A stretch of 64,000 nucleotides of DNA. Source: Pseudomonas sp. Marseille-Q3773 (lineage in GTDB: Bacteria; Pseudomonadota; Gammaproteobacteria; Pseudomonadales; Pseudomonadaceae). Below the pieces are notes generated by a model. That model was not told where the DNA came from and ran no database searches. It saw only the letters and a list, made by a program, of their open reading frames with translations. The DNA lies in assembly GCF_916618955.1 (NCBI RefSeq), contig NZ_OU745390.1, positions 1,860,001 through 1,924,000 on the forward strand, read 5' to 3'. Shown here piece after piece: positions 23,127 to 32,120 of the stretch. A program made the position numbers and the translations under genes. How positions within the stretch are numbered: position 1 is the first letter of the stretch; each line of letters opens with the position of its first letter.

Positions 23127-23356
23127 AAGGTTTGAGGATCAGATACTGCCCCCCGTATAACTGCCGCCACACCTATGCGACAATAGGCTTAATGTCTGGT
23201 CTCAACCCCGCATTTATCGCCCAACAGCTCGGGCATAGCGTGCAGATGCTCTTATCGACTTATGCGCGCTGGATTAACTCGTCCAACGACTGGCAGGAGC
23301 TGGAAAAGCTCCAGATTGGTCCGAAATTGGTCCGCAGCTGCGAAGAAGCCACGTAA
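23125..23356 (+). pseudogene. Phage integrase (tyrosine recombinase), C-terminal fragment
   Basis: The frame beginning about GLRIRYCPPYN continues CRHTYATIGLMSGLNPAFIA, QQLGHSVQMLLSTYARWI and ends SCEEAT. It shows the RHTYAT box, LGHS and the catalytic-tyrosine TYARW motif of phage integrases. The N-terminal and first-arginine regions are absent. It stops 20 bases before the ybiT start, so the element was integrated immediately upstream of ybiT. Confidence 0.8.
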
Positions 23357-23376
23357 GTTATTGATAGGTAAGCTCC

Positions 23377-24963
23377 TTGATCTCCACCGCCAACATCACC
23401 ATGCAGTTCGGCTCCAAGCCGCTGTTCGAAAACGTTTCCGTCAAGTTCAACAACGGCAACCGCTACGGCCTGATCGGCGCCAACGGTTGCGGCAAGTCGA
23501 CCTTCATGAAGATCCTCGGCGGTGACCTGGAGCCGTCCGCCGGCCAGGTCATGCTCGAGCCGAACACGCGCCTGGGCAAGCTGCGCCAGGACCAGTTCGC
23601 CTACGAGGAATTCACCGTGATCGACACGGTGATCATGGGCCACGCCCAGCTGTGGAAGGTCAAGGCCGAACGCGACCGCATCTATTCGCTGCCGGAAATG
23701 ACCGAGGAAGACGGCATGGCCGTCGCCGAGCTGGAAACCGAGTTCGCCGAAATGGACGGCTACACCGCTGAATCACGCGCCGGTGAGCTGCTGCTGGGCC
23801 TGGGTATTCCGCTGGAGCAGCACTTCGGCCCGATGAGCGAAGTGGCCCCAGGCTGGAAGCTGCGAGTGCTGCTGGCCCAGGCACTGTTCTCGGACCCGGA
23901 CGTGCTGCTGCTCGACGAACCGACCAACCACCTGGACATCAACACCATCCGCTGGCTGGAAAACATCCTCACCGCACGTAACAGCACCATGGTGATCATT
24001 TCCCACGACCGGCACTTCCTCAACAGTGTCTGCACCCACATGGCCGACCTGGACTACGGCGAGCTGCGCCTGTTCCCGGGCAACTACGACGAGTACATGA
24101 CCGCCGCTACCCAGGCGCGCGAGCAACTGCTGGCCGACAACGCCAAGAAGAAGGCGCAGATCGCCGAGCTGCAGACCTTCGTCAGCCGCTTCTCGGCCAA
24201 CGCCTCCAAGGCCAAGCAGGCCACCTCGCGGGCCAAGCAGATCGACAAGATCCAGCTGGCCGAGGTCAAGCCATCGAGCCGGGTGAGCCCGTTCATTCGC
24301 TTCGAGCAGACCAAGAAGCTGCACCGCCAGGCCGTGACCGTCGAGAAAATGTCCAAGGCGTTCGACGACAAGGTGCTGTTCAAGGACCTGGGCTTCACCA
24401 TCGAAGCCGGCGAGCGCGTGGCGATCATCGGCCCCAACGGTATCGGCAAGACCACCCTGCTGCGCACCCTGGTCGGTGAAATGACCCCGGACAAGGGCGA
24501 AGTGAAGTGGACCGATAGCGCCGAAGTGGGCTACTACGCCCAGGACCACGCTCATGACTTCGAAGAAGACATGACCCTGTTCGACTGGATGGGCCAGTGG
24601 ACGTCCGGCGAGCAGGTGATCCGCGGCACCCTCGGGCGCATGCTGTTCTCCAACGACGAGATCCTCAAATCGGTAAAGGTGATCTCCGGTGGTGAGCAAG
24701 GCCGCATGCTGTTCGGCAAGCTGATCCTGCAGAAGCCGAACGTGCTGGTCATGGACGAGCCGACCAACCACCTGGACATGGAATCGATCGAGGCGCTGAA
24801 CCTGGCGCTGGAAAACTACCCGGGCACGCTGCTGTTCGTCAGCCACGACCGCGAGTTCGTATCGTCGTTGGCCACTCGCATCATCGAGCTGTCGGCCGAT
24901 GGCGTGGTGGACTTCAGCGGCACCTACGATGACTACCTGCGTAGCCAGGGTGTGCTGGTCTGA
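23377..24963 (+). CDS. ybiT: ABC-F family ATPase, YbiT-like
   Basis: Soluble twin-ATPase of the ABC-F translation-factor class, 528 residues, very similar in motif order to E. coli YbiT. Two Walker A motifs ([18 protein letters not shown]), two Walker B motifs ([21 protein letters not shown]) and two signature regions ([20 protein letters not shown]) flank a charged interdomain linker (about residues 250-320) expected to reach the ribosomal P site. No membrane segments. The start appears to be TTG at 23377 (GGTAAG upstream); the first in-frame ATG at 23401 would cut into the conserved MQFG beta-strand. The unusual start and the phage scar 20 bases upstream suggest that the native leader was altered by integration. 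Confidence 0.92.
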   Translation: MISTANITMQFGSKPLFENVSVKFNNGNRYGLIGANGCGKSTFMKILGGDLEPSAGQVMLEPNTRLGKLRQDQFAYEEFTVIDTVIMGHAQLWKVKAERDRIYSLPEMTEEDGMAVAELETEFAEMDGYTAESRAGELLLGLGIPLEQHFGPMSEVAPGWKLRVLLAQALFSDPDVLLLDEPTNHLDINTIRWLENILTARNSTMVIISHDRHFLNSVCTHMADLDYGELRLFPGNYDEYMTAATQAREQLLADNAKKKAQIAELQTFVSRFSANASKAKQATSRAKQIDKIQLAEVKPSSRVSPFIRFEQTKKLHRQAVTVEKMSKAFDDKVLFKDLGFTIEAGERVAIIGPNGIGKTTLLRTLVGEMTPDKGEVKWTDSAEVGYYAQDHAHDFEEDMTLFDWMGQWTSGEQVIRGTLGRMLFSNDEILKSVKVISGGEQGRMLFGKLILQKPNVLVMDEPTNHLDMESIEALNLALENYPGTLLFVSHDREFVSSLATRIIELSADGVVDFSGTYDDYLRSQGVLV

Positions 24964-24992
24964 TTGAAGGGCAAGGCCTGGCCATTTGCGTG

Positions 24993-25024
24993 GCCGGGCC
25001 GGCCTCTCGCGGGTAAACCGCGAA
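24993..25024. repeat. REP-like element
   Basis: GGCCTCTCGCGGGTAAACCG and the following GCGAAG match the Pseudomonas putida-type REP core (TCGCGGGTAAACCCGC). It lies in the ybiT-MFS spacer. A 13-base palindrome ACGAATAATTCGT follows at about 25060-25072. Confidence 0.65.
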
Positions 25025-25147
25025 GAATCCACCACCTGTCCCACAAGCAGCTCCCCTCCCCGACGAATAATTCGTTAGCCTGCTTTCTTTTCTTCCGCGC
25101 AACGGCCATGATGGGACACGCCCAACCGCCCGCCCGCGAACGAGCCC

Positions 25148-26326
25148 ATGACCGCGCAACAACCTGCCGCCGGCATCACCCGGCAGATCCTGTCGATCGT
25201 CTTCTATACCTTCATTGCCTTTCTCTGCATCGGCCTGCCGATCGCCGTGCTGCCCGGCCATGTGCACGACCAGCTGGGCTACGGCGCAATCGTCGCCGGT
25301 GCGACCATCGGCCTGCAGTACCTGGCCACCCTGCTCAGCCGCCCGTTTGCCGGGCGGGTGGCAGACACCCTGGGCGGGAAACGCGCCATTCGCTTCGGTC
25401 TGCTGGGGATCGCCGGCTGCGGGCTACTGACGTTGCTGTCGGCCCTAACCGTGACGCTACCGCTGCTGAGCCTGGCACTGCTGCTCGGCGGCCGCTTGCT
25501 GCTGGGTATCGCTCAAGGGCTGATCGGCGTGGCCACGTTGAGTTGGGGCATCAGCCAGGTCGGCCCCGAGCACACCGCGCGGGTGATCTCATGGAACGGT
25601 ATCGCTTCCTACGGTGCCATCGCGATTGGCGCGCCCCTGGGCGTGCTGGCGGTAGATGGACTGGGCTTCAGCGTGCTGGGGCCAGCGCTGCTGCTACTGG
25701 CGCTGCTGGCCCTGCTGGTGCTGCGCAAGCGCCCGGCGGTGGTCGTGGTCCGCGGCGAGCGCCTGCCGTTCTGGTCGGCCTTCGGGCGAGTCGCGCCGTG
25801 TGGCCTGGGCCTGACCCTCGCGTCGATCGGCTACGGTACCCTGACCACCTTCGTTACCCTTTACTACCTGGAACGAGGCTGGGTCGGCGCAGCCTGGTGC
25901 CTGAGTGCCTTTGGCCTGTGTTTCATTCTTTCGCGGCTGCTGTTCGTCAACGCCGTCAACCGGTTTGGCGGCTACAACGTCGCCGTGGCCTGCATGGCTA
26001 CCGAAGTGCTCGGGCTGAGCCTGCTGTGGCTGGCACCTTCGCCGCCGTGGGCACTGGTTGGCGCCGGCCTTACCGGCTTCGGGCTGTCGCTGGTGTACCC
26101 CGCGCTGGGCGTGGAGGCGATCAGGCAGGTACCTGCCAGCAGCCGCGGCGCCGGGCTGGGCGCGTATGCGGTGTTCTTCGACATGGCCCTGGCCATCGCC
26201 GGGCCGCTGATGGGGGCACTTGCCGTACACCTGGGTTATGCATTGATCTTCGCCGTGGCGGCCCTGCTGGCCCTGGCCGGCGTCGGCCTAACGCTGTGGC
26301 TGGCGCGGCAGGCTCGCCGCGGCTGA
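25148..26326 (+). CDS. MFS transporter, YhhS/YfcJ-like
   Basis: 392-residue inner-membrane major facilitator with 12 hydrophobic segments and the MFS loop motif GRVADTLGGKRAIRFG after TM2. Length and composition fit the YhhS/YfcJ arabinose-efflux-like group; substrate unknown. The ATG at 25148 has only a weak ribosome site. Its 3' end overlaps the convergent hydrolase gene by 39 bases. Confidence 0.85.
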   Translation: MTAQQPAAGITRQILSIVFYTFIAFLCIGLPIAVLPGHVHDQLGYGAIVAGATIGLQYLATLLSRPFAGRVADTLGGKRAIRFGLLGIAGCGLLTLLSALTVTLPLLSLALLLGGRLLLGIAQGLIGVATLSWGISQVGPEHTARVISWNGIASYGAIAIGAPLGVLAVDGLGFSVLGPALLLLALLALLVLRKRPAVVVVRGERLPFWSAFGRVAPCGLGLTLASIGYGTLTTFVTLYYLERGWVGAAWCLSAFGLCFILSRLLFVNAVNRFGGYNVAVACMATEVLGLSLLWLAPSPPWALVGAGLTGFGLSLVYPALGVEAIRQVPASSRGAGLGAYAVFFDMALAIAGPLMGALAVHLGYALIFAVAALLALAGVGLTLWLARQARRG

Positions 26327-27334
26327 GCGCTCGGCCGGTTGTGGCGCGCCCAGCGCCTGGCTGAAGAACGCTGCAGTGTCGCGCTGCAGCGAATGGTGGA
26401 TATCGCGGCGGTCGACACCTTCGGCGTCCTTGCACAACGCCGGCATGCGCGCGTATTGCTCGCTGTCGCAATGGGCCATGAACACGAAATGCCCGGCGCC
26501 GGCCAGCAGGCGGTAGTCCGGAGTGAGCGGCAGCTTGCGGGCCAAAGCTTCAGCATTACGATCCACCGCCACCAGCTGGTCGCGGTCACCGCTGTAGATC
26601 AACACCGGCAAGCGCACCCCGGCCAGGGTACGGCGGTCGAACAACAAGCTCAGCGGTGCCATCAGCATCACCGCGCCCACGCGCTGGTCAGCCATGGGCG
26701 CCAGCTCGCTGCGGTCGGCAATCAGAATCCCGTGCGTCCTGCAGGCATCGGCGTCGTCCGGGCGCTCCAGGCAATACTGGCGCAGGCGGTCCAGGTCAGG
26801 GCGCGCACCGGAAACAATCAAGGCGGTTTCACCGCCGGCCGAATAGCCGATCACCCCCACCTTGCCGTCGTTCAGGCAAGGCCCCAGCAAGGCATCCTCG
26901 CGAGCAGCGGTGATCGCGGCACTGACTTGCAGCGGCCGGCCATAGAGATTGCTCAGGGTCCCCAGGCGGCTGTGATCGCGGGCATTGTCCCCTGGGTGCA
27001 CCACCGCCACCACCACAAACCCCCGACGCGCCAGCGAGGTGGCCAGGTAATGCAAGGCCAGTGGGCTGCCGGTGTTGCCATGAGACAGCACCAGCAAGGG
27101 GAACTGGCCCAACGCTACCGGCGCTTCTTCAGCCACGTCGATCGGGTAGCCGTCCAGGCGGCGGCTGCGGGTTTTGCCAACGGCCGGGTAGAACGCCAGT
27201 GCCTGCATGGGCCGAGCGTCAACCGGGTCGGACAAGCGCATGTGGTGCAGGCCGGCAACCCAGGGCGTGGCCTCGGCCTGGGTCAGCAGGCCGCCGAACA
27301 ACGCCAGGGCCAGCAGGCAGCGTGGGAGAGTCAT
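26288..27334 (-). CDS. Exported alpha/beta hydrolase (dienelactone hydrolase-like)
   Basis: 348 residues. Signal peptide about 1-22 (LLALALFGGLLTQAEA). Oxyanion region LLVLSHGNTGS, nucleophile elbow GYSAGGE, aspartate in IYSGDRDQLV and histidine in GAGHFVFMAHC give a complete triad. Five cysteines lie in the mature part. Probably a periplasmic esterase/lipase-like enzyme, substrate unknown. The tail-to-tail overlap with the MFS gene implies no intergenic terminator between them. Confidence 0.85.
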   Translation of the reverse strand: MTLPRCLLALALFGGLLTQAEATPWVAGLHHMRLSDPVDARPMQALAFYPAVGKTRSRRLDGYPIDVAEEAPVALGQFPLLVLSHGNTGSPLALHYLATSLARRGFVVVAVVHPGDNARDHSRLGTLSNLYGRPLQVSAAITAAREDALLGPCLNDGKVGVIGYSAGGETALIVSGARPDLDRLRQYCLERPDDADACRTHGILIADRSELAPMADQRVGAVMLMAPLSLLFDRRTLAGVRLPVLIYSGDRDQLVAVDRNAEALARKLPLTPDYRLLAGAGHFVFMAHCDSEQYARMPALCKDAEGVDRRDIHHSLQRDTAAFFSQALGAPQPAERSAAASLPRQPQR

Positions 27335-27534
27335 CGGCCGGCGGTTCCTTGCAGGGCGAAGCGATGATCCAGCATAGAACCGGGCTGGCCAGTGGCGGAT
27401 GAAACCTGGATTAAACCGATGTCATGCGCATCGCGCTCGCGCAAGGTGCATTTGCGCTTTTCCTCGAACCCGTGGCATAGATACAGGCCGACGTCTTCAA
27501 GTGTTCCTATCGCGCCACTCAAGGAGATTCATGC

Positions 27535-28374
27535 ATGAGCAAGCCCGCCTACGTGCCACCCAAGGTCTGGCGCAACGACGCAGCGTCCGGCGGCCAGTTC
27601 GCCAGCATCAACCGCCCGGTTGCCGGCCCGACACACGTCAAGGACCTGCCGCTGGGCAAGCACCCGCTGCAGTTGTACTCACTGGCCACGCCCAATGGCG
27701 TCAAGGTCACCATTGCCCTGGAAGAACTGCTCGCCCTCGGCCACCAAGGTGCCGAATATGATGCCTGGCTGATCCGCATCGGCGAAGGTGAGCAATTTTC
27801 CAGCGGTTTCGTCCAGGTCAACCCCAACTCGAAGATCCCCGCATTGCTCGACCGCAGCGTCGAGCCGCCGGTGCGGGTGTTCGAGTCGGGCTCGATCCTG
27901 CTGTACCTGGCAGAAAAATTCGGCGCCCTGCTGCCCGAGGCGCCAGCGGCCCGCACCAAGAGCCTGAACTGGCTGTTCTGGCAGATGGGGGCGGCGCCTT
28001 ACCTGGGCGGTGGCTTTGGCCACTTCTATGTCTACGCGCCGGAAAAGTTCGAATACGCGATCAACCGCTTCACCATGGAAGCCAAGCGCCAACTGGACGT
28101 GCTCAATCGGCGCCTTGCGGAAAGCCGCTACCTGGGTGGCGAGCAATACAGCATCGCCGACATCGCCGTGTGGCCATGGTATGGCCAGTTGGTGCGCGGC
28201 AACCTGTATGGCGCGGCGGAGTTCCTGGCGGTGGACGAATACCCGCATGTGCAGCGCTGGGCCGAGGAAATTGCCCTGCGACCGGCCGTACAGCGCGGCA
28301 CCCGGGTGAACCGCACCTGGGGGGATGAGAGCAGCCAGGTGCCAGAGCGGCACGCGGCGTCCGACCTGGACTGA
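27535..28374 (+). CDS. yghU: Glutathione S-transferase family disulfide reductase, YghU-like
   Basis: 279 residues with AAGGAG upstream. Family hallmarks are the N-terminal extension (YVPPKVW, FASINRPVAG), thioredoxin-like half with TPNGVKVTIALEEL, VNPNSKIPALLD and ESGSILLYLAEK, then an all-helical C-terminal half with LNWLFWQMGAAPYLGGGFGH and YSIADIAVWPW. YghU/YfcG enzymes bind two glutathiones and reduce disulfides such as 2-hydroxyethyl disulfide. Cytosolic. Stand-alone gene. Confidence 0.92.
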   Translation: MSKPAYVPPKVWRNDAASGGQFASINRPVAGPTHVKDLPLGKHPLQLYSLATPNGVKVTIALEELLALGHQGAEYDAWLIRIGEGEQFSSGFVQVNPNSKIPALLDRSVEPPVRVFESGSILLYLAEKFGALLPEAPAARTKSLNWLFWQMGAAPYLGGGFGHFYVYAPEKFEYAINRFTMEAKRQLDVLNRRLAESRYLGGEQYSIADIAVWPWYGQLVRGNLYGAAEFLAVDEYPHVQRWAEEIALRPAVQRGTRVNRTWGDESSQVPERHAASDLD

Positions 28375-28514
28375 GAGGCGGTCGGGGGCCGTTGCCCGGC
28401 CCCGACAATGCCCGCCTGCATGAAACCATTTGCCCCCGCGCAAACCTGCGCCGGCCAGGCCCTTCTTGTACACTCCTCGCATTAGCCCCCACCTGCACAT
28501 TTTTTGGTGAAAGC

Positions 28515-30218
28515 ATGATCGAGGTAACCGAGGTTTCCATTGCCGAGTTGCGCGACGCACTCGAGTCGGGCCGCACGACGGCGGTCGAACTGGTCAAGGC
28601 CTACCTGGCGCGCATCGACGCCTATGACGGGGCCGACACCGCCACCGCCTTGAACGCCGTGGTAGTGCGCAACCCGCAGGCACTGGCCGAGGCCGAGGCC
28701 TCCGACGCCCGCCGCGCCAAAGGCCAGCTGCTGAGCCCGCTGGACGGCATCCCCTACACGGCCAAGGACAGCTACCTGGTCAAAGGCCTGACCGCTGCTT
28801 CCGGCAGCCCGGCGTTCGAGGACCTGGTCGCCCAGCGCGACGCCTTCACCATCGAGCGCCTGCGTGCCGCCGGCGCCATCTGCCTGGGCAAGACCAACAT
28901 GCCACCGATGGCCAACGGCGGCATGCAGCGCGGGGTGTACGGCCGTGCCGAAAGCCCTTACAACGCCAATTACCTGACCGCACCGTTCGCCTCAGGCTCG
29001 TCCAACGGTGCCGGCACCGCCACTGCAGCCAGCTTCAGCGCCTTCGGCCTGGCCGAGGAGACCTGGTCCAGCGGCCGTGGCCCGGCGTCCAACAACGGCT
29101 TGTGCGCCTACACCCCGTCGCGCGGGGTGATCTCGGTGCGCGGTAACTGGCCGCTGACGCCGACCATGGACGTGGTGGTGCCGTACGCCCGTACCATGGC
29201 CGACCTGCTGGAAATCCTCGACGTGGTAGTCGCCGACGACGCCGACAAGCGCGGCGACCTGTGGCGCCTGCAACCCTGGGTGCCGATCCCGGCAGCGTCC
29301 CAGGTGCGCCCCGCCAGCTACCTCGACCTGGCCGTGGATGCCAGCGCGCTCAAGGGCAAACGCTTTGGCGTGCCGCGCATGTACATCAATGCCGACCCCG
29401 AGGCTGGCACGTCCGAAAAGCCTGGCATCGGCGGCCCGACCGGCCAGCGCATCAACACCCGCGCCAGCGTGATCGACCTGTGGCAACAGGCACGCCAGGC
29501 GCTCGAGGCAGCCGGCGCCGAAGTACTGGAAGTGGACTTCCCATTGGTGTCCAACTGCGAAGGCGACCGCCCGGGCGCACCGACCGTGTACAACCGCGGC
29601 ATCGTCAGCAAGGCGTTCCTGCATGACGAACTGTGGGAACTGTCCGGCTGGGCATTCGACGACTTCCTGCGCGCCAATGACGACCCCAGGCTCAACCGCC
29701 TGGCCGATGTCGATGGCGCGCTGATCTTCCCCCACGACCCGGGCACCCTGCCCAACCGTGAGGATGACCTGGCGGCTGGCATGGACGAATACGTCAACAT
29801 GGCCAAGCGCGGCCTGAAGACCTGGGACCAGATCGAGACCCTGCCCGACGGCCTGCGCGGCCTGGAAAAGACCCGCAAGATCGACCTGGAAGACTGGATG
29901 GACAACCTCGGCCTGGACGCGGTGCTGTTCCCCACCGTGGCCGACGTGGGCCCGGCCGATGCCGATGTCAACCCGGTTTCGGCCGACATCGCCTGGAGCA
30001 ATGGCATCTGGGTGGCCAACGGCAACCTGGCGATCCGCCACCTGGGCGTACCGACCGTGACCGTACCGATGGGCGTCATGGCCGACATCGGCATGCCGGT
30101 CGGGCTGACCTTCGCTGGCCGGGCTTACAGCGACAATGCCCTGCTCAGCTTCGGTGCGGCCTTCGAGGCGACCGGCTCGCGCCGGATGATCCCGCCGCGC
30201 ACGCCGCCGTTGGGTTAA
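28515..30218 (+). CDS. Amidase-signature family hydrolase
   Basis: 567 residues from ATG 28515 (the open frame extends upstream to 28392 without a ribosome site). Ser-cisSer-Lys hydrolase: lysine in PYTAKDSY, cis-Ser region FASGSSNGAG, nucleophile region TWSSGRGPASNNG, and a C-terminal half with VLFPTVADVGPADADVN. The signature core is atypical (SSGRGPA where GGSIRxPA is usual), so substrate specificity may be unusual; I cannot name it. Followed by a perfect 7-bp hairpin. Confidence 0.85.
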   Translation: MIEVTEVSIAELRDALESGRTTAVELVKAYLARIDAYDGADTATALNAVVVRNPQALAEAEASDARRAKGQLLSPLDGIPYTAKDSYLVKGLTAASGSPAFEDLVAQRDAFTIERLRAAGAICLGKTNMPPMANGGMQRGVYGRAESPYNANYLTAPFASGSSNGAGTATAASFSAFGLAEETWSSGRGPASNNGLCAYTPSRGVISVRGNWPLTPTMDVVVPYARTMADLLEILDVVVADDADKRGDLWRLQPWVPIPAASQVRPASYLDLAVDASALKGKRFGVPRMYINADPEAGTSEKPGIGGPTGQRINTRASVIDLWQQARQALEAAGAEVLEVDFPLVSNCEGDRPGAPTVYNRGIVSKAFLHDELWELSGWAFDDFLRANDDPRLNRLADVDGALIFPHDPGTLPNREDDLAAGMDEYVNMAKRGLKTWDQIETLPDGLRGLEKTRKIDLEDWMDNLGLDAVLFPTVADVGPADADVNPVSADIAWSNGIWVANGNLAIRHLGVPTVTVPMGVMADIGMPVGLTFAGRAYSDNALLSFGAAFEATGSRRMIPPRTPPLG

Positions 30219-30227
30219 AGCGACAGC

Positions 30228-30244
30228 GGGCCGCTCGGCGGCCC
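30228..30244 (+). terminator. GC hairpin after the amidase
   Basis: GGGCCGC-TCG-GCGGCCC, a perfect 7-bp stem with a 3-base loop, 10 bases after the stop. No T-tract; the REP-like CGCGGGTTCGCCTGCG follows. Confidence 0.55.
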
Positions 30245-30280
30245 ATTCGCGGGTTCGCCTGCGAGTTGGAGCCTGAAAAA

Positions 30281-30341
30281 GCAAATCGCAAAATTCAACG
30301 CCACGTGTAAAAATACACAAAACGTTGATTTTGCGATTTGC
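30281..30341. promoter_or_regulatory. Nested inverted repeats in the regulator leader
   Basis: Outer arms of about 19 bases (GCAAATCGCAAAATTCAACG at 30281-30300 and CGTTGATTTTGCGATTTGC at 30323-30341) differ only by one extra T. Inside lies GTGTA-AAAA-TACAC (30305-30318). The structure ends 2 bases before the regulator ATG and would swallow the ribosome site. Either a DNA operator for autoregulation or an RNA hairpin controlling translation. Confidence 0.7.
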
Positions 30342-30342
30342 C

Positions 30343-31017
30343 ATGTCCCTGACACCCGAAGCGGAACGCCAGCTCACCCTCACCGTGCTCAAGGCCGCCA
30401 TCCAGGCCATGGGCAGCGTTGCCCCACGCAACCTGGAAATCCTCCTGCACGACCTTGACCACCCGGAACACTCCGTGGTGGCGATCGTCAACGGCCACCT
30501 TTCCGGCCGCAGCGTCGGCAGCCCGATCCTCGCCGCCCCGGAACAGGACCAGGGCTTCAAGGCGCTCATGCAAGCCTCGGCCGAGCAGCAAGGCTGCGCG
30601 CCGGTGGTCGTCCCCGACTACCCCACCACCCTCAAAGGCCGCAGCTTGCGCAGCGCCACAGCGATCTTCCGTGACAGCACCGGCCACCCCTTCGCCAGCC
30701 TTTGCGTCAACACCGATGTCACCGGCCTGGACGCCGCCATGAGCTTTCTCCAGCAGTTCCAGCCATTGGCTACGGCCCCCACCGTCAGCGAGCCTGCCGA
30801 CATGGAGCTGCTGATGAGCGAAATCATCCAGACCTCGCTGCAGCGCAGCGGCCATGGGCGGATGAACAAGCAGGCCAAGGTCGAAGCCGTGCGGGTGATG
30901 CAGGAGCGTGGCCTGTTCATCGTCAAAGGCGGGGTGGAAAAAGCTGCCAGCGCCCTGGGTGTGACCCGCTACACCATTTACAACTACCTCGACCAACTGC
31001 GCGGAGCCAGCCGATGA
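30343..31017 (+). CDS. YheO/DauR-type transcriptional regulator
   Basis: 224 residues from ATG 30343. N-terminal YheO PAS-like domain (LEILLHDLDHPEHSVVAI, NGHLSGRSVGSP, LKGRSLRSATAIF, SLCVNTDVTG) and a C-terminal HTH (AASALGVTRYTIYNYLDQL), the layout of DauR, repressor of D-arginine catabolism in P. aeruginosa. Its stop overlaps the start of the PLP lyase gene by 4 bases (ATGA), so the lyase is the likely target pathway. The large nested palindrome immediately upstream suggests autoregulation. Confidence 0.87.
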   Translation: MSLTPEAERQLTLTVLKAAIQAMGSVAPRNLEILLHDLDHPEHSVVAIVNGHLSGRSVGSPILAAPEQDQGFKALMQASAEQQGCAPVVVPDYPTTLKGRSLRSATAIFRDSTGHPFASLCVNTDVTGLDAAMSFLQQFQPLATAPTVSEPADMELLMSEIIQTSLQRSGHGRMNKQAKVEAVRVMQERGLFIVKGGVEKAASALGVTRYTIYNYLDQLRGASR

Positions 31018-31931
31018 CCTTGCATATCCCTACCCCTTTGATCGAATCCCGCCCGCTGTCGCTGGCAGCCGGGTGCAACATCTGGCTCAAGCTCGACGCC
31101 CTGCAGCCCTGCGGTTCGTTCAAGTTGCGCGGTGTCGGCCATGCCTGCGAAGTGCAGCATGCCCGTGGCGCGCGGCATTTCGTATCATCCTCGGGCGGCA
31201 ATGCCGGCCTTGCGGTCGCCTATGCCGGGCGCAAGCTGGGCGTGCCGGTGACCGTGGTGGTGCCCGAAACCACCACCGAGCGGGCCCGGGAACTGCTACG
31301 CCTGGAAGGCGCCAAGGTGGTGGTCCACGGGAGTTCCTGGCAGGAAGCCAACACCCTGGCGCAAACGCTGGTCGGCCAGGGCGACGCTTTCATCCACCCG
31401 TTCGACGATCCACTGCTGTGGGCCGGGCACGCCAGCCTGGTGGATGAAGTTGCCGAGGCCGGCCTGAAGCCGGATGCGGTGGTACTGTCGGTAGGCGGTG
31501 GTGGCCTGCTCTGCGGGGTGGTCGAGGGGTTGCAACGCAATGGCTGGGGTAATGTGCCGGTGCTGGCAGTGGAAACCACAGGCGCGGCGTCGTTGCATGC
31601 GGCCTTGCACGCAGGGCACTCGGTGGAGCTGGACCGTATCGACTCGGTGGCCACGTCGCTGGGGGCAAAGCGTGTCGCCGATCAGGCACTCGCCTGCGCA
31701 GCCCGGCACCCACTGCATAGCCATGTGGTCAGCGACCGTGCCGCACTCGAAGCCTGCGAGCGCTTCCTGCTCGACCATCGTGTGCTGGTAGAACCAGCCT
31801 GCGGTGCCGCGCTGGCGTTGGCTCATGACGCGGTCGCGCTGGCCGGCTACCGTAACGTGCTGGTGGTCGTGTGTGGCGGGGCCACCGCTACCCTGGCGCA
31901 GATCCACGCCTGGTTGGCCGTGGCCGACTGA
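31014..31931 (+). CDS. PLP-dependent L-serine/threonine dehydratase-like enzyme
   Basis: 305-residue fold-type II PLP enzyme: Schiff-base lysine in GSFKLRG, substrate loop SSGGNAG, phosphate-binding loop SVGGGGLLCG and C-terminal VVVCGGATATL. Length fits catabolic serine/threonine dehydratases without an ACT domain. Translation starts at ATG 31014, within the regulator's last codons. Because the regulator is DauR-like, other amino acids or racemase activity are possible. Confidence 0.85.
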   Translation: MTLHIPTPLIESRPLSLAAGCNIWLKLDALQPCGSFKLRGVGHACEVQHARGARHFVSSSGGNAGLAVAYAGRKLGVPVTVVVPETTTERARELLRLEGAKVVVHGSSWQEANTLAQTLVGQGDAFIHPFDDPLLWAGHASLVDEVAEAGLKPDAVVLSVGGGGLLCGVVEGLQRNGWGNVPVLAVETTGAASLHAALHAGHSVELDRIDSVATSLGAKRVADQALACAARHPLHSHVVSDRAALEACERFLLDHRVLVEPACGAALALAHDAVALAGYRNVLVVVCGGATATLAQIHAWLAVAD

Positions 31932-31937
31932 AGCGCT

Positions 31938-31966
31938 GGCGCGGCGAAGTCAGCCTTCGCCGCGCC
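31938..31966. terminator. 12-bp perfect stem between convergent genes
   Basis: GGCGCGGCGAAG-TCAGC-CTTCGCCGCGCC. The 5-base loop contains the KGG gene's stop codon (31950-31952), so the stem is partly coding. Placed to terminate the lyase mRNA; no clear T-tract on either side. Confidence 0.6.
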
Positions 31967-32120
31967 GACGCGAACCGCCGTGGCTGTGTTGCCCGCCCAC
32001 ACGCGCTTTCTCCGCACGGTCCTGTTTCAGGTCCTTGCCAGACCCGCCCTTGCGTCCCGCGTCATGAACCCTCTGCGGATCATCGGCAAAACCGTGGCCG
32101 TTGTCGTGATGCTTGGTCAT
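31950..32120 (-). CDS. Small KGG-motif general stress protein
   Basis: 56 residues from ATG 32120. Very hydrophilic, begins MTKHHDNGHGFAD, with VHDAGRKGGSGKD matching the KGG repeat of stress-induced con-10/GsiB-like proteins (usually two or more repeats; here one clear copy). Probably a disordered desiccation- or stationary-phase protein. An in-frame ATG at 32150 is less likely. Its 3' end forms half of a perfect terminator stem. Confidence 0.75.
   Translation of the reverse strand: MTKHHDNGHGFADDPQRVHDAGRKGGSGKDLKQDRAEKARVGGQHSHGGSRRRGEG

Noticed and set aside
25060..25072. Palindrome ACGAATAATTCGT before the MFS gene as an operator
   Set aside because: Short, in an AT-rich patch next to a REP element, with no adjacent regulator gene; evidence too thin to call.
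24964..26364. Alternative plus-strand frame of 466 codons over the MFS gene
   Set aside because: Arg/Ala/Pro-rich frame without hydrophobic pattern; the frame starting at 25148 has twelve membrane segments and the MFS loop motif.
28392..28514. N-terminal extension of the amidase
   Set aside because: No ribosome site and non-conserved-looking residues; ATG 28515 begins the family-like MIEVTEVSIAELRDAL.
28992..30569. Minus-strand frame of 525 codons
   Set aside because: Antisense to the amidase gene; biased GC-rich third-position shadow with no domain features.
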